Source: Natrialba magadii ATCC 43099 (GTDB lineage: Archaea; Halobacteriota; Halobacteria; Halobacteriales; Natrialbaceae). Taken from it: 64,000 nucleotides of DNA. A program made the translations under genes and the position numbers. The notes under the pieces are model-generated. The model saw only the letters and a list, made by a program, of their open reading frames with translations, had not been told where the DNA came from and did no database searches. The DNA is taken from the NCBI RefSeq assembly GCF_000025625.1, contig NC_013922.1, positions 186,001-250,000 of the forward strand, in the 5' to 3' direction. This document shows positions 31,439-40,357 of the stretch, in pieces (position 1 is the first letter of the stretch; every line of letters starts with the position of its first letter).

Positions 31439-31792
31439 ATGCTCCCTGACTCCCCGTCGGATCGCCTGTGGTGGGCGATCAGTGAATCGTTCGTCCTCTT
31501 TGGTATCTTCCTGTTCTGGGTCGCCGTTACAACTGTCATGACGATCGCGATCAGGATCTTCTTTCTCCCGTTCGAACTGCTCGGATTCGTCGCGTCTCCT
31601 GCACCCGCGTTTGTCCAACCGATAACCGGTTTCTGGAGTCTTGTCGTTCCGCTGGCGGTGCTCACGTCGTTGCTCTACATCATCGTTCGCGGCGGGACGC
31701 TGCTCATCGATTACTACCACGACCATGGCGGCCGACACGACCGTCAGGATCCGCACGACACCCACGATCAGCAACCTCACCAGTCGAAATGA
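31439..31792 (+). CDS. Small membrane protein, unknown function
   Basis: 117 aa with two long hydrophobic segments (SFVLFGIFLFWVAVTTVMTI and WSLVVPLAVLTSLLYIIV), a Pro-containing amphipathic stretch between them (IRIFFLPFELLGFV), and a His/Asp-rich hydrophilic tail (DYYHDHGGRHDRQDPHD) that could bind metal. Family not recognised. Convergent with the next gene, with one base between the stops. Confidence 0.7.
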   Translation: MLPDSPSDRLWWAISESFVLFGIFLFWVAVTTVMTIAIRIFFLPFELLGFVASPAPAFVQPITGFWSLVVPLAVLTSLLYIIVRGGTLLIDYYHDHGGRHDRQDPHDTHDQQPHQSK

Positions 31793-31793
31793 A

Positions 31794-32180
31794 CTACTCG
31801 TCCGCGATCCGACCTACTCCCACCGGGTGATCACCGATCACCGACCCACCCAGCGTCACCGCATCCGGGTGCATGAAGAGAATCACATCCTCCGGCATCG
31901 AGACATCTGTCCAGAGTTGGCGTTCGAGAAACGGCATTGACTCGACCGCGAGCTCATCAGCCAGTAGCCGGCGCTCGAGTACCCGCCGATTGTTCGGGTG
32001 GAGGTAGAACTCACAGGTGGTTGGATCGGTCCGGGACTCGAGTGCGTCGAACAACTGTCGGCAGACGTCGATTACGTCGGGTGCGTCGACGGTGACGAGC
32101 GACGGTTCAGGGCCGCCAGTCTCACCGGTCTCGCGGATTTCGTCGACGACGGACTGAAAGTTGATCGCGTGGTTGGTCAT
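31794..32180 (-). CDS. Hypothetical protein
   Basis: 128 aa, soluble, alpha/beta pattern: SLVTVDAPDVIDVCRQLFDA, CEFYLHPNNRRVLERRL, DVILFMHPDAVTLGGSVIGD. No catalytic motif recognised. ATG 32180. It lies 64 bp after the HAD hydrolase on the same strand and might share its transcript. Confidence 0.65.
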   Translation of the reverse strand: MTNHAINFQSVVDEIRETGETGGPEPSLVTVDAPDVIDVCRQLFDALESRTDPTTCEFYLHPNNRRVLERRLLADELAVESMPFLERQLWTDVSMPEDVILFMHPDAVTLGGSVIGDHPVGVGRIADE

Positions 32181-32244
32181 CCACTATGACGTGCGTGCCA
32201 ATCGAGTAAAGTCGGCCGGTCCGAAGTCGAGAGCGATCGCAGAC

Positions 32245-32931
32245 TCACCACGGCGGCGTCGCTAACTCCTCGAGCGATCCCAGCGTATGCGACGGTTCGG
32301 GAGTTGGCTGCGGCGGCACGTCGCCGGTCGCTGGTATCCACACCGACCGAAGTCCAGCCGTCCGAGCGCCCGCGACGTCTGACGAGAGCGAGTTCCCGAT
32401 GTAGACCGCGCGTTCTGGGCTGGACTCGAGTTGTTCCAGTGCGAGGTCGAACGGTTCGGCCGCGGGTTTCGGCGCTGTGTCGTAGCCGGCGCAGACGACG
32501 GTCTCGAATCGGTCGTCGAGACCGATCGCCTCGAGTTTCGTCCGCTGCATCTCGGGTGGACCGTTGGTGATCAGGCCGAGTCGGTACTCCGTGGCGAGTT
32601 GGTCGACAACCTGCCGTGCCCCTGGCAAGGGTTCGATGCGTTCCTGGTCGCGAAGTTCTTCGAACGCATCCGCGACTGCCTCGCCTGCTGCACGGTCGTG
32701 GCCCGCGGCGACGGTCAGGTCGCCGAAACACTGCCGACGAAGGTCGAGAATGTCCGTACTGTCTGCCAGGTAGTCGCGGTAGTGGTCGTAGTACGCGTCG
32801 ATGTCCCAACACTGCGAGACACCGGCGCGCTCGAACGCCGCCGAGAGCACCTCGTCGCCATCCTGGCTGTAGGTACATAGCGTGTCGTCGAGATCGAAAC
32901 AGACGACGTCGGTGTCGTACGTCTCAGTCAC
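32245..32931 (-). CDS. HAD-superfamily hydrolase
   Basis: 228 aa. Motif I CFDLDDTLCTYS (nucleophile Asp and acid/base Asp), motif II LITNGPP, motif III Lys in PKPAAEPF, motif IV YIGNSLSSDVAGA. The cap is a helical C1 type, as in phosphoglycolate phosphatase and haloacid dehalogenases. Substrate unknown. The start is GTG at 32931; no upstream ATG in frame is close. Confidence 0.9.
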   Translation of the reverse strand: MTETYDTDVVCFDLDDTLCTYSQDGDEVLSAAFERAGVSQCWDIDAYYDHYRDYLADSTDILDLRRQCFGDLTVAAGHDRAAGEAVADAFEELRDQERIEPLPGARQVVDQLATEYRLGLITNGPPEMQRTKLEAIGLDDRFETVVCAGYDTAPKPAAEPFDLALEQLESSPERAVYIGNSLSSDVAGARTAGLRSVWIPATGDVPPQPTPEPSHTLGSLEELATPPW

Positions 32932-33000
32932 GGCTGCTGGATTGTCGTTCCACTCGATAAAACGTACTGTCTCCGATCGACTCCACGCTCGACCTCACCG

Positions 33001-33525
33001 CTACGGCCCAACGGCAGTCGCCCGGTACCTGTGTTCGTCCTCGCTTGCAACCTGCTCTGCGAGTTCGAGTCGCACAGCCCACTCGAGTACCCTCCCCACG
33101 CGCTCCCGTTCCACTGGTCGGCGCGAGGCTGCATCGACGCGTTCTGCGACGGTCGCCGCCGACAGCGGTTTGGCAGCAGCGTCGAGCACGTCGAGCACTG
33201 TCTGCGCGCCGTGGACACGCTCGCGGAACGCCATCTGGATCGCGGCTAACTCGAGTTTCTGTTCTGTCCGGCGATAGCCTTCCGTTCCGTCAACGGCGAG
33301 TTCGAGCGCGCGAAGGAAGGTGAGCCAGGTTGCGGCGTCGTCACGGTCTCGAATCTGCGCGCCTTCCACCCCGTCGGTTCGATCCAGCACCCGTGCACAA
33401 CAATCCGGCGTGTCTGCCGCCTCGGCCTCCGTGGCCGGAAGGGTGGCGCGGACTGTGGCGATGGACTCGAGTGCGTCCGCAGAACCGTGGGGTGGCTCTG
33501 GAATCGGTTTGAATGTGAGGGGCAT
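33001..33525 (-). CDS. Hypothetical protein, probable C-terminal winged helix
   Basis: 174 aa, mostly helical. The N-terminal segment begins MPLTFKPIPEPPHGSADALE. The C-terminal third, TVLDVLDAAAKPLSAATVAERVDAA followed by RVLEWAVRLELAEQV, looks like a winged-helix DNA-binding or protein-contact domain. Family not recognised. ATG 33525, 70 bp after mch on the same strand. Confidence 0.65.
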   Translation of the reverse strand: MPLTFKPIPEPPHGSADALESIATVRATLPATEAEAADTPDCCARVLDRTDGVEGAQIRDRDDAATWLTFLRALELAVDGTEGYRRTEQKLELAAIQMAFRERVHGAQTVLDVLDAAAKPLSAATVAERVDAASRRPVERERVGRVLEWAVRLELAEQVASEDEHRYRATAVGP

Positions 33526-33595
33526 GTGCTGTGTCGTGTTGCTGTCTCAGTGAGTGAGGTATCAGTGAGTGGGCTGTGTTCGCGCGCGCAGTTGC

Positions 33596-34528
33596 TCAGA
33601 GATCGAACGACTCCGCAACGAGTTCCTCGTCGCGCTCGCCGTGAACGTAGGTTGGGCCCCCGAGCACGTCGATGGTCACCGTCGCGGGCGCGAACAGATC
33701 CGAGGGGACCTCCTCGAAGTCCCAGTCGAGGTCGTCGAAGATTTCGCCAAACGGCCGGCCATGCTCGTCAGCGGCCGTCGACGGCACCGAGTCGAAGATG
33801 TCCGCGTCCTCGCGAACGGTGATGTGTGCCGAGCCACCGTAGGCGATCGCGTCGTTTGTGCGCGCGATTGCCGTCCGTTCCTCGCCCGGCACGGGGGCGA
33901 CCGGCGCGCGGCCCGTCGCCGAGACGATATCACGCAGATCGTAGCCCAGTTCGGCGAGCCGGAACGTCGCGAGCTCGGCCGCACGCGCAGCGTTCGTGAT
34001 ACTGCCGGCGAGGCTCGCTGTCGGATAGGCAAGCAGGAAGACGCTGCTCGTCTCGACTTCAGCGAGTTCAGCGACCTGTTCAGACGCCGATTCGGTCGGG
34101 TCTTCTTCCGTCTCAACGGCGAGCGCCGTCAGATCGAACGCGTCCGTATAGCCGACGCGGCGGAATTCCTCTTCTTCGGCGACGAGCGCCCGTGCAGGCC
34201 CGCTCCCGAGCCCCTCGAAGTCCTCTGTGATGAGCTCCCAGCCGGCCTTCTGCGAACAGAGCAACGAAAGCGCCGGCTGATCGGTCGCGAGCTCGACGTA
34301 CGGCATCGTCGCCCCACCGAGTTCGCCCAGTTCGTAACTCGGCGTCGCCAGCCCCGCCGTCTGGATCTCCGTCAGCAACAGTCCTGCCTCGATACCGCCG
34401 TCGAACTCGAGTCCGAAGTCGAGCACAGTCGACTCGTTGTCGAGATCGTACCCACCGATGTTGAGTTCCTCGGCGTACTCGAGGGCCTCGTCGACCAACT
34501 CGATCGCCATTCGGTTGAGACTCTCCAT
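33596..34528 (-). CDS. mch: Methenyltetrahydromethanopterin cyclohydrolase
   Basis: 310 aa, normal family length. MESLNRMAIELVDEALEYAE, DFGLEFDGGIEAGLLLTEI, LCSQKAGWELITEDFEGLGSGPARAL and YDLRDIVSATGRAPVAPVPG are Mch signatures. It interconverts methenyl- and formyl-tetrahydromethanopterin in C1 metabolism; non-methanogenic haloarchaea keep it, probably acting on a pterin/folate C1 carrier. ATG 34528. Confidence 0.93.
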   Translation of the reverse strand: MESLNRMAIELVDEALEYAEELNIGGYDLDNESTVLDFGLEFDGGIEAGLLLTEIQTAGLATPSYELGELGGATMPYVELATDQPALSLLCSQKAGWELITEDFEGLGSGPARALVAEEEEFRRVGYTDAFDLTALAVETEEDPTESASEQVAELAEVETSSVFLLAYPTASLAGSITNAARAAELATFRLAELGYDLRDIVSATGRAPVAPVPGEERTAIARTNDAIAYGGSAHITVREDADIFDSVPSTAADEHGRPFGEIFDDLDWDFEEVPSDLFAPATVTIDVLGGPTYVHGERDEELVAESFDL

Positions 34529-34632
34529 AGGCTACGCTTCAGCGTCCGGCATAAAACAGTTTGCCAGTTTCAGTCTGACTCACGTCAGACAATCGGTGCG
34601 AACGGACCCTGTCGTCGCCGACGAGCTGGTGA

Positions 34633-34842
34633 TCAGACCGCCGGCTCGTAGCCAGCGTCGGCGATCGTGTCTGCGATCGTCGACTCGTCGATAGCCGCCT
34701 CGTCGTGTTCGACGCGAACCTCGTCTGCCTCGTGGTTCGCCGTCACCGACGAGACGCCTTCGAGTGCCTCGACGGCGTCGATGACGTTCGATTCACAGCC
34801 ACCGCAGGACATGCCGGTTACCTCGAGTGTCGTCTGTTCCAT
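34633..34842 (-). CDS. HMA-domain metallochaperone (CopZ-like)
   Basis: 69 aa, a single heavy-metal-associated domain: TTLEVTGMSCGGCESNV with the metal-binding Cys13 and Cys16, then VSSVTANHEADEVRVEHDE and a final helix ending DAGYEP. It would carry Cu(I) or a similar ion to a P-type ATPase or regulator, neither of which is in this window. Confidence 0.9.
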   Translation of the reverse strand: MEQTTLEVTGMSCGGCESNVIDAVEALEGVSSVTANHEADEVRVEHDEAAIDESTIADTIADAGYEPAV

Positions 34843-34916
34843 ACGCGCCGTTTGTGCCAGTTCTGGTTGAACCTTGTGCTCACAGCGGTGGTGCAGTTCC
34901 GCCGTGCCGTTCGATC

Positions 34917-35231
34917 CTACTCGCTCTTGCTCGTCGGCTCCCGTCCCAGCTCGGCTGCGACGGTGTCGACCTTTTCGGCGGCGGAAACCTCGCGCGTGCG
35001 CTTGTCGTCTATTTTGAGGACAGTACTCACTCGGTCACCGTCGACAGCATCGTGCGCGGCTTGCGCCGCCGCAAAGAGTTCGTCCGTACTCTCGGCTTCG
35101 ATCACGGTTCCCATCGGATTCGTCTCGTACTCGACATCGTATCCCTCCAGGGCGTCGACTGCCTTCGCGACTTCCGCGGACATGCTGTCTTCGATCACCG
35201 GTGCGACGCTCAGGAGTGCGATTACGGTCAT
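34917..35231 (-). CDS. MTH1187-family thiamine-binding protein (DUF77)
   Basis: 104 aa. Begins MTVIALLSVAPVIEDSMSAE and contains YDVEYETNPMGTVIEAE and VSTVLKIDDKR, the ferredoxin-like core of the MTH1187/YkoF group, whose members bind thiamine-like ligands. Single gene; no thi genes adjacent. Confidence 0.88.
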   Translation of the reverse strand: MTVIALLSVAPVIEDSMSAEVAKAVDALEGYDVEYETNPMGTVIEAESTDELFAAAQAAHDAVDGDRVSTVLKIDDKRTREVSAAEKVDTVAAELGREPTSKSE

Positions 35232-35353
35232 TGTCGTCGTGTCGACCCCACGTCCGGTGTCATCCTAAAACCGTTCCCTTGACACCGTGTGAGCACTCAC
35301 GAGTCTGACTGGAAAGAACGCACCAGAACACCGCCGACGTCTGGACGTCTGGT

Positions 35354-35719
35354 TTAGTGTCGCGAGTGGGGACGTGGTCGGCCTGCGCTCGCCTCGGACG
35401 GCGGGTAGATGATGACGTCACCGTTTGCGTACACGTAGATCTCGTGTTCGAGTGCCGTGAACGCGACGTGGCCGCCGGACCGCTCGGTCCCGTCCGCCTT
35501 CGACGCGAAGAGTCGATTGAGCGCGTCGGGATCGACGCTATCGTACAGGGAGAACTCGCCCTGGGAGACGTCGGTGTCCGCAATCGACGAGAGCGCGTGA
35601 ACAATCGTCGTCGTGATTAACGCGGTGCCGTCGGGGTCGTGCTGGAAGACGTACCGGTCGTTCGTCTGGTCGTACTGGAGATCGGCCGCGCCGTCTGCGG
35701 GTGAACATTCCGTTTGCAT
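35354..35719 (-). CDS. HalOD1 output-domain protein
   Basis: 121 aa, essentially one HalOD1 domain: TTTIVHALSSIADTDVSQGE, LYDSVDPDALNRLFASK, GGHVAFTALEHEIYVYANGDV. This haloarchaeal domain is usually the output of sensor or transducer proteins; here it stands alone. ATG 35719. Function unproven. Confidence 0.85.
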   Translation of the reverse strand: MQTECSPADGAADLQYDQTNDRYVFQHDPDGTALITTTIVHALSSIADTDVSQGEFSLYDSVDPDALNRLFASKADGTERSGGHVAFTALEHEIYVYANGDVIIYPPSEASAGRPRPHSRH

Positions 35720-35979
35720 AGGAGAACTGGTGCGGTCGTCTACTCCCTCGTATCCTGTTCTGGCATAAAACTCGCTCGGTCGTGATATTGGTTGTCATCC
35801 CTGACGAAGTGCGCGCCTGACTGGTTTGTCTTCGTGGCCCTCTCGGCGATGCGTGTTGCTGGCTTTGCCGTACCGTACTCGAGTCGGTTCCGGACTGAGC
35901 AGAGGGTAGAAACGGAACCCACAGCCGGTTTAGATGGCGTACGTTCCGACAGTTGGACGAGCGGATTCCGTCAGCATAC

Positions 35980-36000
35980 TGCGCTGGCTGGGATTTGAAC
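35980..36000. repeat. Copy 1 of tRNA-Gly 3' end (candidate att remnant)
   Basis: A 21-bp stretch starting TGCGCTGGCTGGGATTTG is identical to the 3' end of the tRNA-Gly gene (discriminator base through the T arm). It is in the same orientation as the tRNA, 308 bp downstream of its 3' end. Flanking sequence is unrelated to tRNA. Confidence 0.85.
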
Positions 36001-36126
36001 CACGGATAGACGGTCGTCTCACTCCGTTCGACGCTGCGACTATCCTGATTCAACTCCAAGAACGATTTCTCCGAACACGAGTACTCGCACTGCTACGCAG
36101 TGCTCGTGATGTTGTGTTCGGAGAAA

Positions 36127-36147
36127 TGCGCTGGCTGGGATTTGAAC
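36127..36147. repeat. Copy 2 of tRNA-Gly 3' end (candidate att remnant)
   Basis: Same 21 bases as copy 1 and the tRNA, 147 bp from copy 1 and 161 bp from the tRNA copy. Identity stops at the same base in both duplicates, inside the T arm, as expected for a tyrosine-recombinase core site. Confidence 0.85.
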
Positions 36148-36287
36148 AACGCGAAGACAGTCCTGCTCGCTCACTCCGTTCGCTATGCGGGCTGTGACTT
36201 CTCTCGTTCAAATCCAGAGCGACCTCACGGCTCACGGGTGACGAGCACACGCTACGCGGTGCTCGTCGAAATTGTTCGTCGTAGAAG

Positions 36288-36358
36288 TGCGCTGGCTGGG
36301 ATTTGAACCCAGGTTGTGACCATGGCAAGGTCACGTGATACCACTACACTACCAGCGC
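36288..36358 (-). tRNA. tRNA-Gly (anticodon GCC)
   Basis: On the minus strand: acceptor GCGCTGG pairs with CCAGCGC, discriminator A; D arm GTGTAGTGGTATCAC; anticodon stem TGACC/GGTCA with loop TTGCCAT, anticodon GCC; T arm with GGTTCAAATCC. CCA is not encoded. 71 nt, no intron. The 3' end is repeated twice downstream. Confidence 0.95.
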
Positions 36359-36592
36359 CCTGCTGCACTTACACCTACTGCCGGAGGGATGTATAAGGGT
36401 TGCGAATCGATCCACCATCGGCATGCCTGCCCATGCCAGGATTTTTTGGCCCAGTTCGCCAGGTAGCAGAAATATTTTCCTGGATGCATACTCGAGGCGA
36501 CTATTCACCGAAACCAAGTGTGTGGCTGTCCGGCACGAATTCACGAGTGTGAGCCGTTCACAGCCGTAATCGAATCCGCTATTCTTTTAAGA

Positions 36593-36600
36593 CCTTGAAC
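36593..36600 (+). promoter_or_regulatory. Putative promoter of the ribosomal protein operon
   Basis: CTTTTAAG in an AT-rich pocket about 50 bp before the SPOUT methyltransferase start, the first gene of the operon. If used, transcription would begin near 36623, giving a leader of about 25 bases. Confidence 0.4.
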
Positions 36601-36647
36601 GCAACGTATCGCTACAGTCTAGTGACGCGGCGCCGAAGCGTCACGGC

Positions 36648-37598
36648 ATGACCGTCAGCGTACTCGTGCCGTCGTCGCTCACTCGGGAGGCCGAGGACAA
36701 ACGCGAGGCAACTCGCAAGCTTGGATACGTCGCCCGCGCGGCGACAATCTTCCGTGTTGACCGCCTCATCGTCTACCCAGATCGGGACGGCGATACGGGG
36801 CGATTCGGCGACGAATTCGTAAGCACCGTCTTGCGATACGCCGCAACGCCCCCCTACCTCCGCAACGAGGCATGGGGGATGCGCGACGAACTGGAGTATG
36901 TGGGCGTCCTGCCCCCACTCCGCGCCACGTCACAGACCGGCTCCGAATCAGACGGTTCGGGGTCGTTAAGACAAGGGATCGTGACCGAGGTCGGACCTGA
37001 TCAACGCGTGCGGGTCAATTGCGGCTTGCAACACCCGATCTCCCTCAATGTACCGCCGAAAATGGCGGTCTCCGTGGGAGAGCGCGTGACTATCAGGATC
37101 TCTTCGCGACGACCGGTCCGGGCGAAACTCGTCGACGAGCCCCTCCCGGGGCTTACCGTCGAGCGGACGGACCTTCAGGCGGCTCTCAGCCGTGAGGACG
37201 CCGGCGTTCGAATTGCGGCTTCCCGATTCGGTGCAGAACTCACCGTCGGGCGGCTCGGAACGCTGGCCGGACACACAGAACGCGATACTACCCGCGACGG
37301 ATTCACAATCGCGTTCGGTGCGCCCGAGAGAGGGCTGCCTGCCATCCTCGAACTCGAGGATACCACCGTCGAGTCGTTGTCGGCATGGCCATCGTGGCTG
37401 GCCGAGGACGAAGACGGAGTCGAACCCACATCGGCAGTCGGCGACGACGATACTGTCGCTGCAGAGACCGATGCAGATGCAGCCGATCCAGGAGGGTTCG
37501 ACCTCTGGCTGAACACGGTTCCGGACCAGGGAAGCGACGTCGTGCGAACGGAAGAAGCTCTGTTCGCGACGCTCGCTCCCCTCTCACTCAGAGAGTGA
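36648..37598 (+). CDS. SPOUT-class putative RNA methyltransferase (DUF171/C9orf114 family)
   Basis: 316 aa. MTVSVLVPSSLTREAEDKRE, RAATIFRVDRLIVYPD and RYAATPPYLRN are the family's N-terminal SPOUT half; an OB-like insertion (GIVTEVGPDQRVRVNCGL) interrupts it; the C-terminal GFTIAFGAPERGLPAIL forms the AdoMet-binding knot. It is expected to methylate RNA. It sits 4 bp before uL3, a conserved archaeal neighbourhood, suggesting a role in ribosome assembly. Confidence 0.88.
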   Translation: MTVSVLVPSSLTREAEDKREATRKLGYVARAATIFRVDRLIVYPDRDGDTGRFGDEFVSTVLRYAATPPYLRNEAWGMRDELEYVGVLPPLRATSQTGSESDGSGSLRQGIVTEVGPDQRVRVNCGLQHPISLNVPPKMAVSVGERVTIRISSRRPVRAKLVDEPLPGLTVERTDLQAALSREDAGVRIAASRFGAELTVGRLGTLAGHTERDTTRDGFTIAFGAPERGLPAILELEDTTVESLSAWPSWLAEDEDGVEPTSAVGDDDTVAAETDADAADPGGFDLWLNTVPDQGSDVVRTEEALFATLAPLSLRE

Positions 37599-37602
37599 TA
37601 GA

Positions 37603-38625
37603 ATGCCACAACCAAACGCACCACGCAAAGGCTCACTCGGGTTCGGCCCACGACAGCGCGCCTCTTCGGAGGTTCCGCGCTTTAACTCGTGGCCGGACGA
37701 CGACGGACAGCCGACGCTCCAGGGCTTCGCGGGCTACAAGGCCGGCATGACCCACGTTGTGATGGTCGACGACAAGTCGAACTCGCCGACCGAGGGAATG
37801 GAACAGACCGTTCCCGTCACGATCGTGGAGACGCCGCCAATGCGCGCCGTCGCCCTGCGTGCGTACGAAGACACGCCATACGGTAAGCAACCGGTCACCG
37901 AAGTCTGGACCGACGAGTTCGTTCCTGAACTCGACCGCGTCCTTGACCTTCCCGGTGACGACTATGACACCGACGCTGCCGCGGACGAGCTCCGCGGACT
38001 CCTCGAGGAGGGACGCGTCGACGACGTTCGCGTCATCACGCACACGGTTCCGGGGGACGTTCCCTCGATGCCGAAGAAGAAACCGGACGTGATGGAGACG
38101 CGCGTCGGCGGCGGCTCTGTTGAGGAGCGCGTCGACTACGCCCTCGAACTGGTCGAGGAAGACGGCGGCGAGCACGTCATGAACGACGTGTTCCGCGCCG
38201 GCGAGTACGTCGACGCCAGCGGTGTCACCAAAGGAAAGGGGACCCAGGGTCCCGTCAAACGCTGGGGCGTCCAGAAGCGCAAGGGCAAGCACGCCCGGCA
38301 GGGATGGCGCCGCCGCATTGGCAACCTTGGCCCCTGGAACCCGTCCCGCGTCCGGTCGACGGTCCCACAGCAGGGACAGACCGGCTACCACCAGCGGACG
38401 GAACTGAACAAGCGCCTCGTCGACATCGGCGACGGTGCTGACGCGACGGTCGACGGCGGCTTCGTCAACTACGGCGAAGTCGACGGACCGCACGTGCTGA
38501 TCAAGGGCTCGCTCCCCGGGCCGAACAAGCGCCTCGTGCGCTTCCGCCCGGCGATCCGACCTGGAGACCAGCCACGCCTCGATCCCGAGGTTCGCTACGT
38601 CTCCACCGCATCTAACCAGGGATAA
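37603..38625 (+). CDS. rpl3: Large-subunit ribosomal protein uL3
   Basis: 340 aa. N-terminus MPQPNAPRKGSLGFGPRQR; QGFAGYKAGMTHVVMVDD; the long loop reaching the peptidyl-transferase centre is KGKGTQGPVKRWGVQKRKGK followed by RRRIGNLGPWNPSRV. First ribosomal protein gene of the S10-type cluster, followed by uL4 after 3 bp. Confidence 0.97.
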   Translation: MPQPNAPRKGSLGFGPRQRASSEVPRFNSWPDDDGQPTLQGFAGYKAGMTHVVMVDDKSNSPTEGMEQTVPVTIVETPPMRAVALRAYEDTPYGKQPVTEVWTDEFVPELDRVLDLPGDDYDTDAAADELRGLLEEGRVDDVRVITHTVPGDVPSMPKKKPDVMETRVGGGSVEERVDYALELVEEDGGEHVMNDVFRAGEYVDASGVTKGKGTQGPVKRWGVQKRKGKHARQGWRRRIGNLGPWNPSRVRSTVPQQGQTGYHQRTELNKRLVDIGDGADATVDGGFVNYGEVDGPHVLIKGSLPGPNKRLVRFRPAIRPGDQPRLDPEVRYVSTASNQG

Positions 38626-38628
38626 CAC

Positions 38629-39381
38629 ATGGAAGCAACAGTACGAGACCTGGACGGCTCCGACGCGGGTTCGGTCGACCTCCCGGCGGTCTTCGACACG
38701 CAGTACCGCCCGGACCTGATCGCCCGCGCCGTTCGCGTCGCCCAGGCAAACCGCAAACAGGACTACGGTGCCGACGAGTTCGCCGGCAAGCGAACGCCGG
38801 CCGAATCGTTCGGTAGCGGCCGCGGCATGGCCCACGTCCCACGACAGGACGGACGCGCACGACGCGTCCCGCAGGCTGTCAAGGGTCGTAAGGCACACCC
38901 GCCAAAGGCCGAGAAGGACTGGTCTGAATCGATCAACACGAAAGAGAAGAAACTGGCCGTTCGCAGCGCTATCGCTGCGACGACCGACGCCGAAATCGTC
39001 GCCGAGCGCGGTCACGCGTTCGACGACGACGCCGAGATTCCGGTCGTCGTCTCCGACGAGTTCGAAGACCTCCACAAGACGCAGGAGGTTGTCGAGTTCC
39101 TCGAGGCAGCAGGCCTCGAAGACGACATCAAGCGCGCAGACGAGGGTCGAAGCGTCCGCGCCGGACAGGGGAAAGCCCGTGGCCGGAAGTACAAGACGCC
39201 GACGTCGATCCTCTTCGTCACGTCGAGCGAGACCGGCCCATCCCGTGCGGCCCGGAACCTCGCCGGCGCAGACGTTGCGACGGCCGCCGAGGTCAACGCA
39301 GAAGACCTCGCCCCTGGCGCACAGCCAGGTCGACTGACCGTCTGGACCGAAAGCGCACTCGAGGAGGTGGCTGACCGATGA
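38629..39381 (+). CDS. rpl4: Large-subunit ribosomal protein uL4
   Basis: 250 aa, archaeal/eukaryotic L4 type. The exit-tunnel loop is visible as FGSGRGMAHVPRQDGRARRV and QAVKGRKAHPPKAEKDW; the C-terminal globular half contains TPTSILFVTSSETG and LTVWTESALEEVADR. Its stop overlaps the uL23 start by 4 bases. Confidence 0.97.
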   Translation: MEATVRDLDGSDAGSVDLPAVFDTQYRPDLIARAVRVAQANRKQDYGADEFAGKRTPAESFGSGRGMAHVPRQDGRARRVPQAVKGRKAHPPKAEKDWSESINTKEKKLAVRSAIAATTDAEIVAERGHAFDDDAEIPVVVSDEFEDLHKTQEVVEFLEAAGLEDDIKRADEGRSVRAGQGKARGRKYKTPTSILFVTSSETGPSRAARNLAGADVATAAEVNAEDLAPGAQPGRLTVWTESALEEVADR

Positions 39382-39632
39382 GCACACTGATCGAACACCC
39401 GCTCGTGACGGAGAAGGCGATGAACGACATGGACTTCGAGAACAAGCTCCAGTTCGTCGTCAACCCCGACGCCACCAAGCCCGAGATTCGCGACGAAGTC
39501 GAAGAGCGCTTCGAGGTCTCGGTCACGGACATTAACACACAGGTAACGATGAAGGGCAAGAAAAAGGCAATCGTCAAACTCGCCGAGGATGACGACGCCC
39601 AGGAAGTCGCCTCGCGAATTGGGGTGTTCTAA
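39378..39632 (+). CDS. rpl23: Large-subunit ribosomal protein uL23
   Basis: 84 aa. MSTLIEHPLVTEKAMNDMD and LQFVVNPDATKPEIRDEVEE are the typical tunnel-exit protein sequence; it offers the docking site for SRP and the translocon. Starts inside the uL4 stop (ATGA) and is followed by uL2 after 2 bp. Confidence 0.97.
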   Translation: MSTLIEHPLVTEKAMNDMDFENKLQFVVNPDATKPEIRDEVEERFEVSVTDINTQVTMKGKKKAIVKLAEDDDAQEVASRIGVF

Positions 39633-39634
39633 CA

Positions 39635-40357
39635 ATGGGACGCCGCATTCTCGGACAACGACGTGGTCGCGGTACCCCGACGTTCCGTGCCCCGTCGCAC
39701 CGATACAAGGCGAAGCTCGATCACAAGAAAGAAGAAGACGACGACGTGATCCGCGGGACTGTCGTGGACATCGAACACGACCCCGCCCGCTCTGCACCCG
39801 TCGCCGCCGTCGAGTTCGAAGACGGCGACCAGCGGCTCGTGCTCGCCCCCGAGGGTATCTCGGTTGGCGAGGAGCTGCAGGTTGGTGTCTCGGCCGAGAT
39901 CAAGGCCGGCAACACGCTCCCACTCGCAGAGATTCCGGAGGGTGTCCCGGTCTGTAACGTCGAGGCCAACCCGGGCGACGGCGGTAAGTTCGCCCGTTCG
40001 TCGGGTGTCAACGCGGACCTGATCACCCACGACCGCAACGCTGCGGTCATCCAGCTCCCAAGCGGCGAGGTCAAGCGCCTCGATCCGCAGTGTCGTGCAA
40101 CCATCGGCGTCGTCGCCGGTGGCGGTCGCACGGAGAAGCCGATGGTCAAGGCAGGGAACAAGTACCACAAGATGAAGGCCCGAGGCACGAAGTGGCCTCG
40201 CGTCCGCGGTGTTGCGATGAACGCCGTCGACCACCCATTCGGTGGTGGCGGCCGCCAGCACCCCGGCAAACCGAAGTCCGTCTCGCGGAACGCCCCGCCA
40301 GGACGGAAGGTCGGTGACATCTCCTCGCGCCGTACCGGACGAGGTGGAAACAAATGA
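39635..40357 (+). CDS. rpl2: Large-subunit ribosomal protein uL2
   Basis: 240 aa. [20 protein letters not shown]; the peptidyl-transferase-facing segment [20 protein letters not shown] includes the conserved His. C-terminus RRTGRGGNK. Stop overlaps uS19 start by 4 bases. Confidence 0.97.
   Translation: MGRRILGQRRGRGTPTFRAPSHRYKAKLDHKKEEDDDVIRGTVVDIEHDPARSAPVAAVEFEDGDQRLVLAPEGISVGEELQVGVSAEIKAGNTLPLAEIPEGVPVCNVEANPGDGGKFARSSGVNADLITHDRNAAVIQLPSGEVKRLDPQCRATIGVVAGGGRTEKPMVKAGNKYHKMKARGTKWPRVRGVAMNAVDHPFGGGGRQHPGKPKSVSRNAPPGRKVGDISSRRTGRGGNK

Larger units (their letters stand above)
35720..36287. other. Gene-free region with tRNA-Gly 3'-end duplications
   Basis: Between HalOD1 and tRNA-Gly. 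Beyond the two 21-bp tRNA-derived repeats (separate entries), each roughly 150-bp unit contains CACTCCGTTCG and a palindromic stretch (GCACTGCTACGCAGTGC at about 36090-36106; a related but diverged one at 36241-36266). Open frames here have no haloarchaeal codon character. The layout suggests remnants of successive integrations. Confidence 0.55.

Noticed and set aside
37633-39387. 584-codon minus-strand frame opposite uL3-uL4
   Set aside because: Long antisense frames are common in GC-rich DNA; both ribosomal genes on the plus strand are certain.
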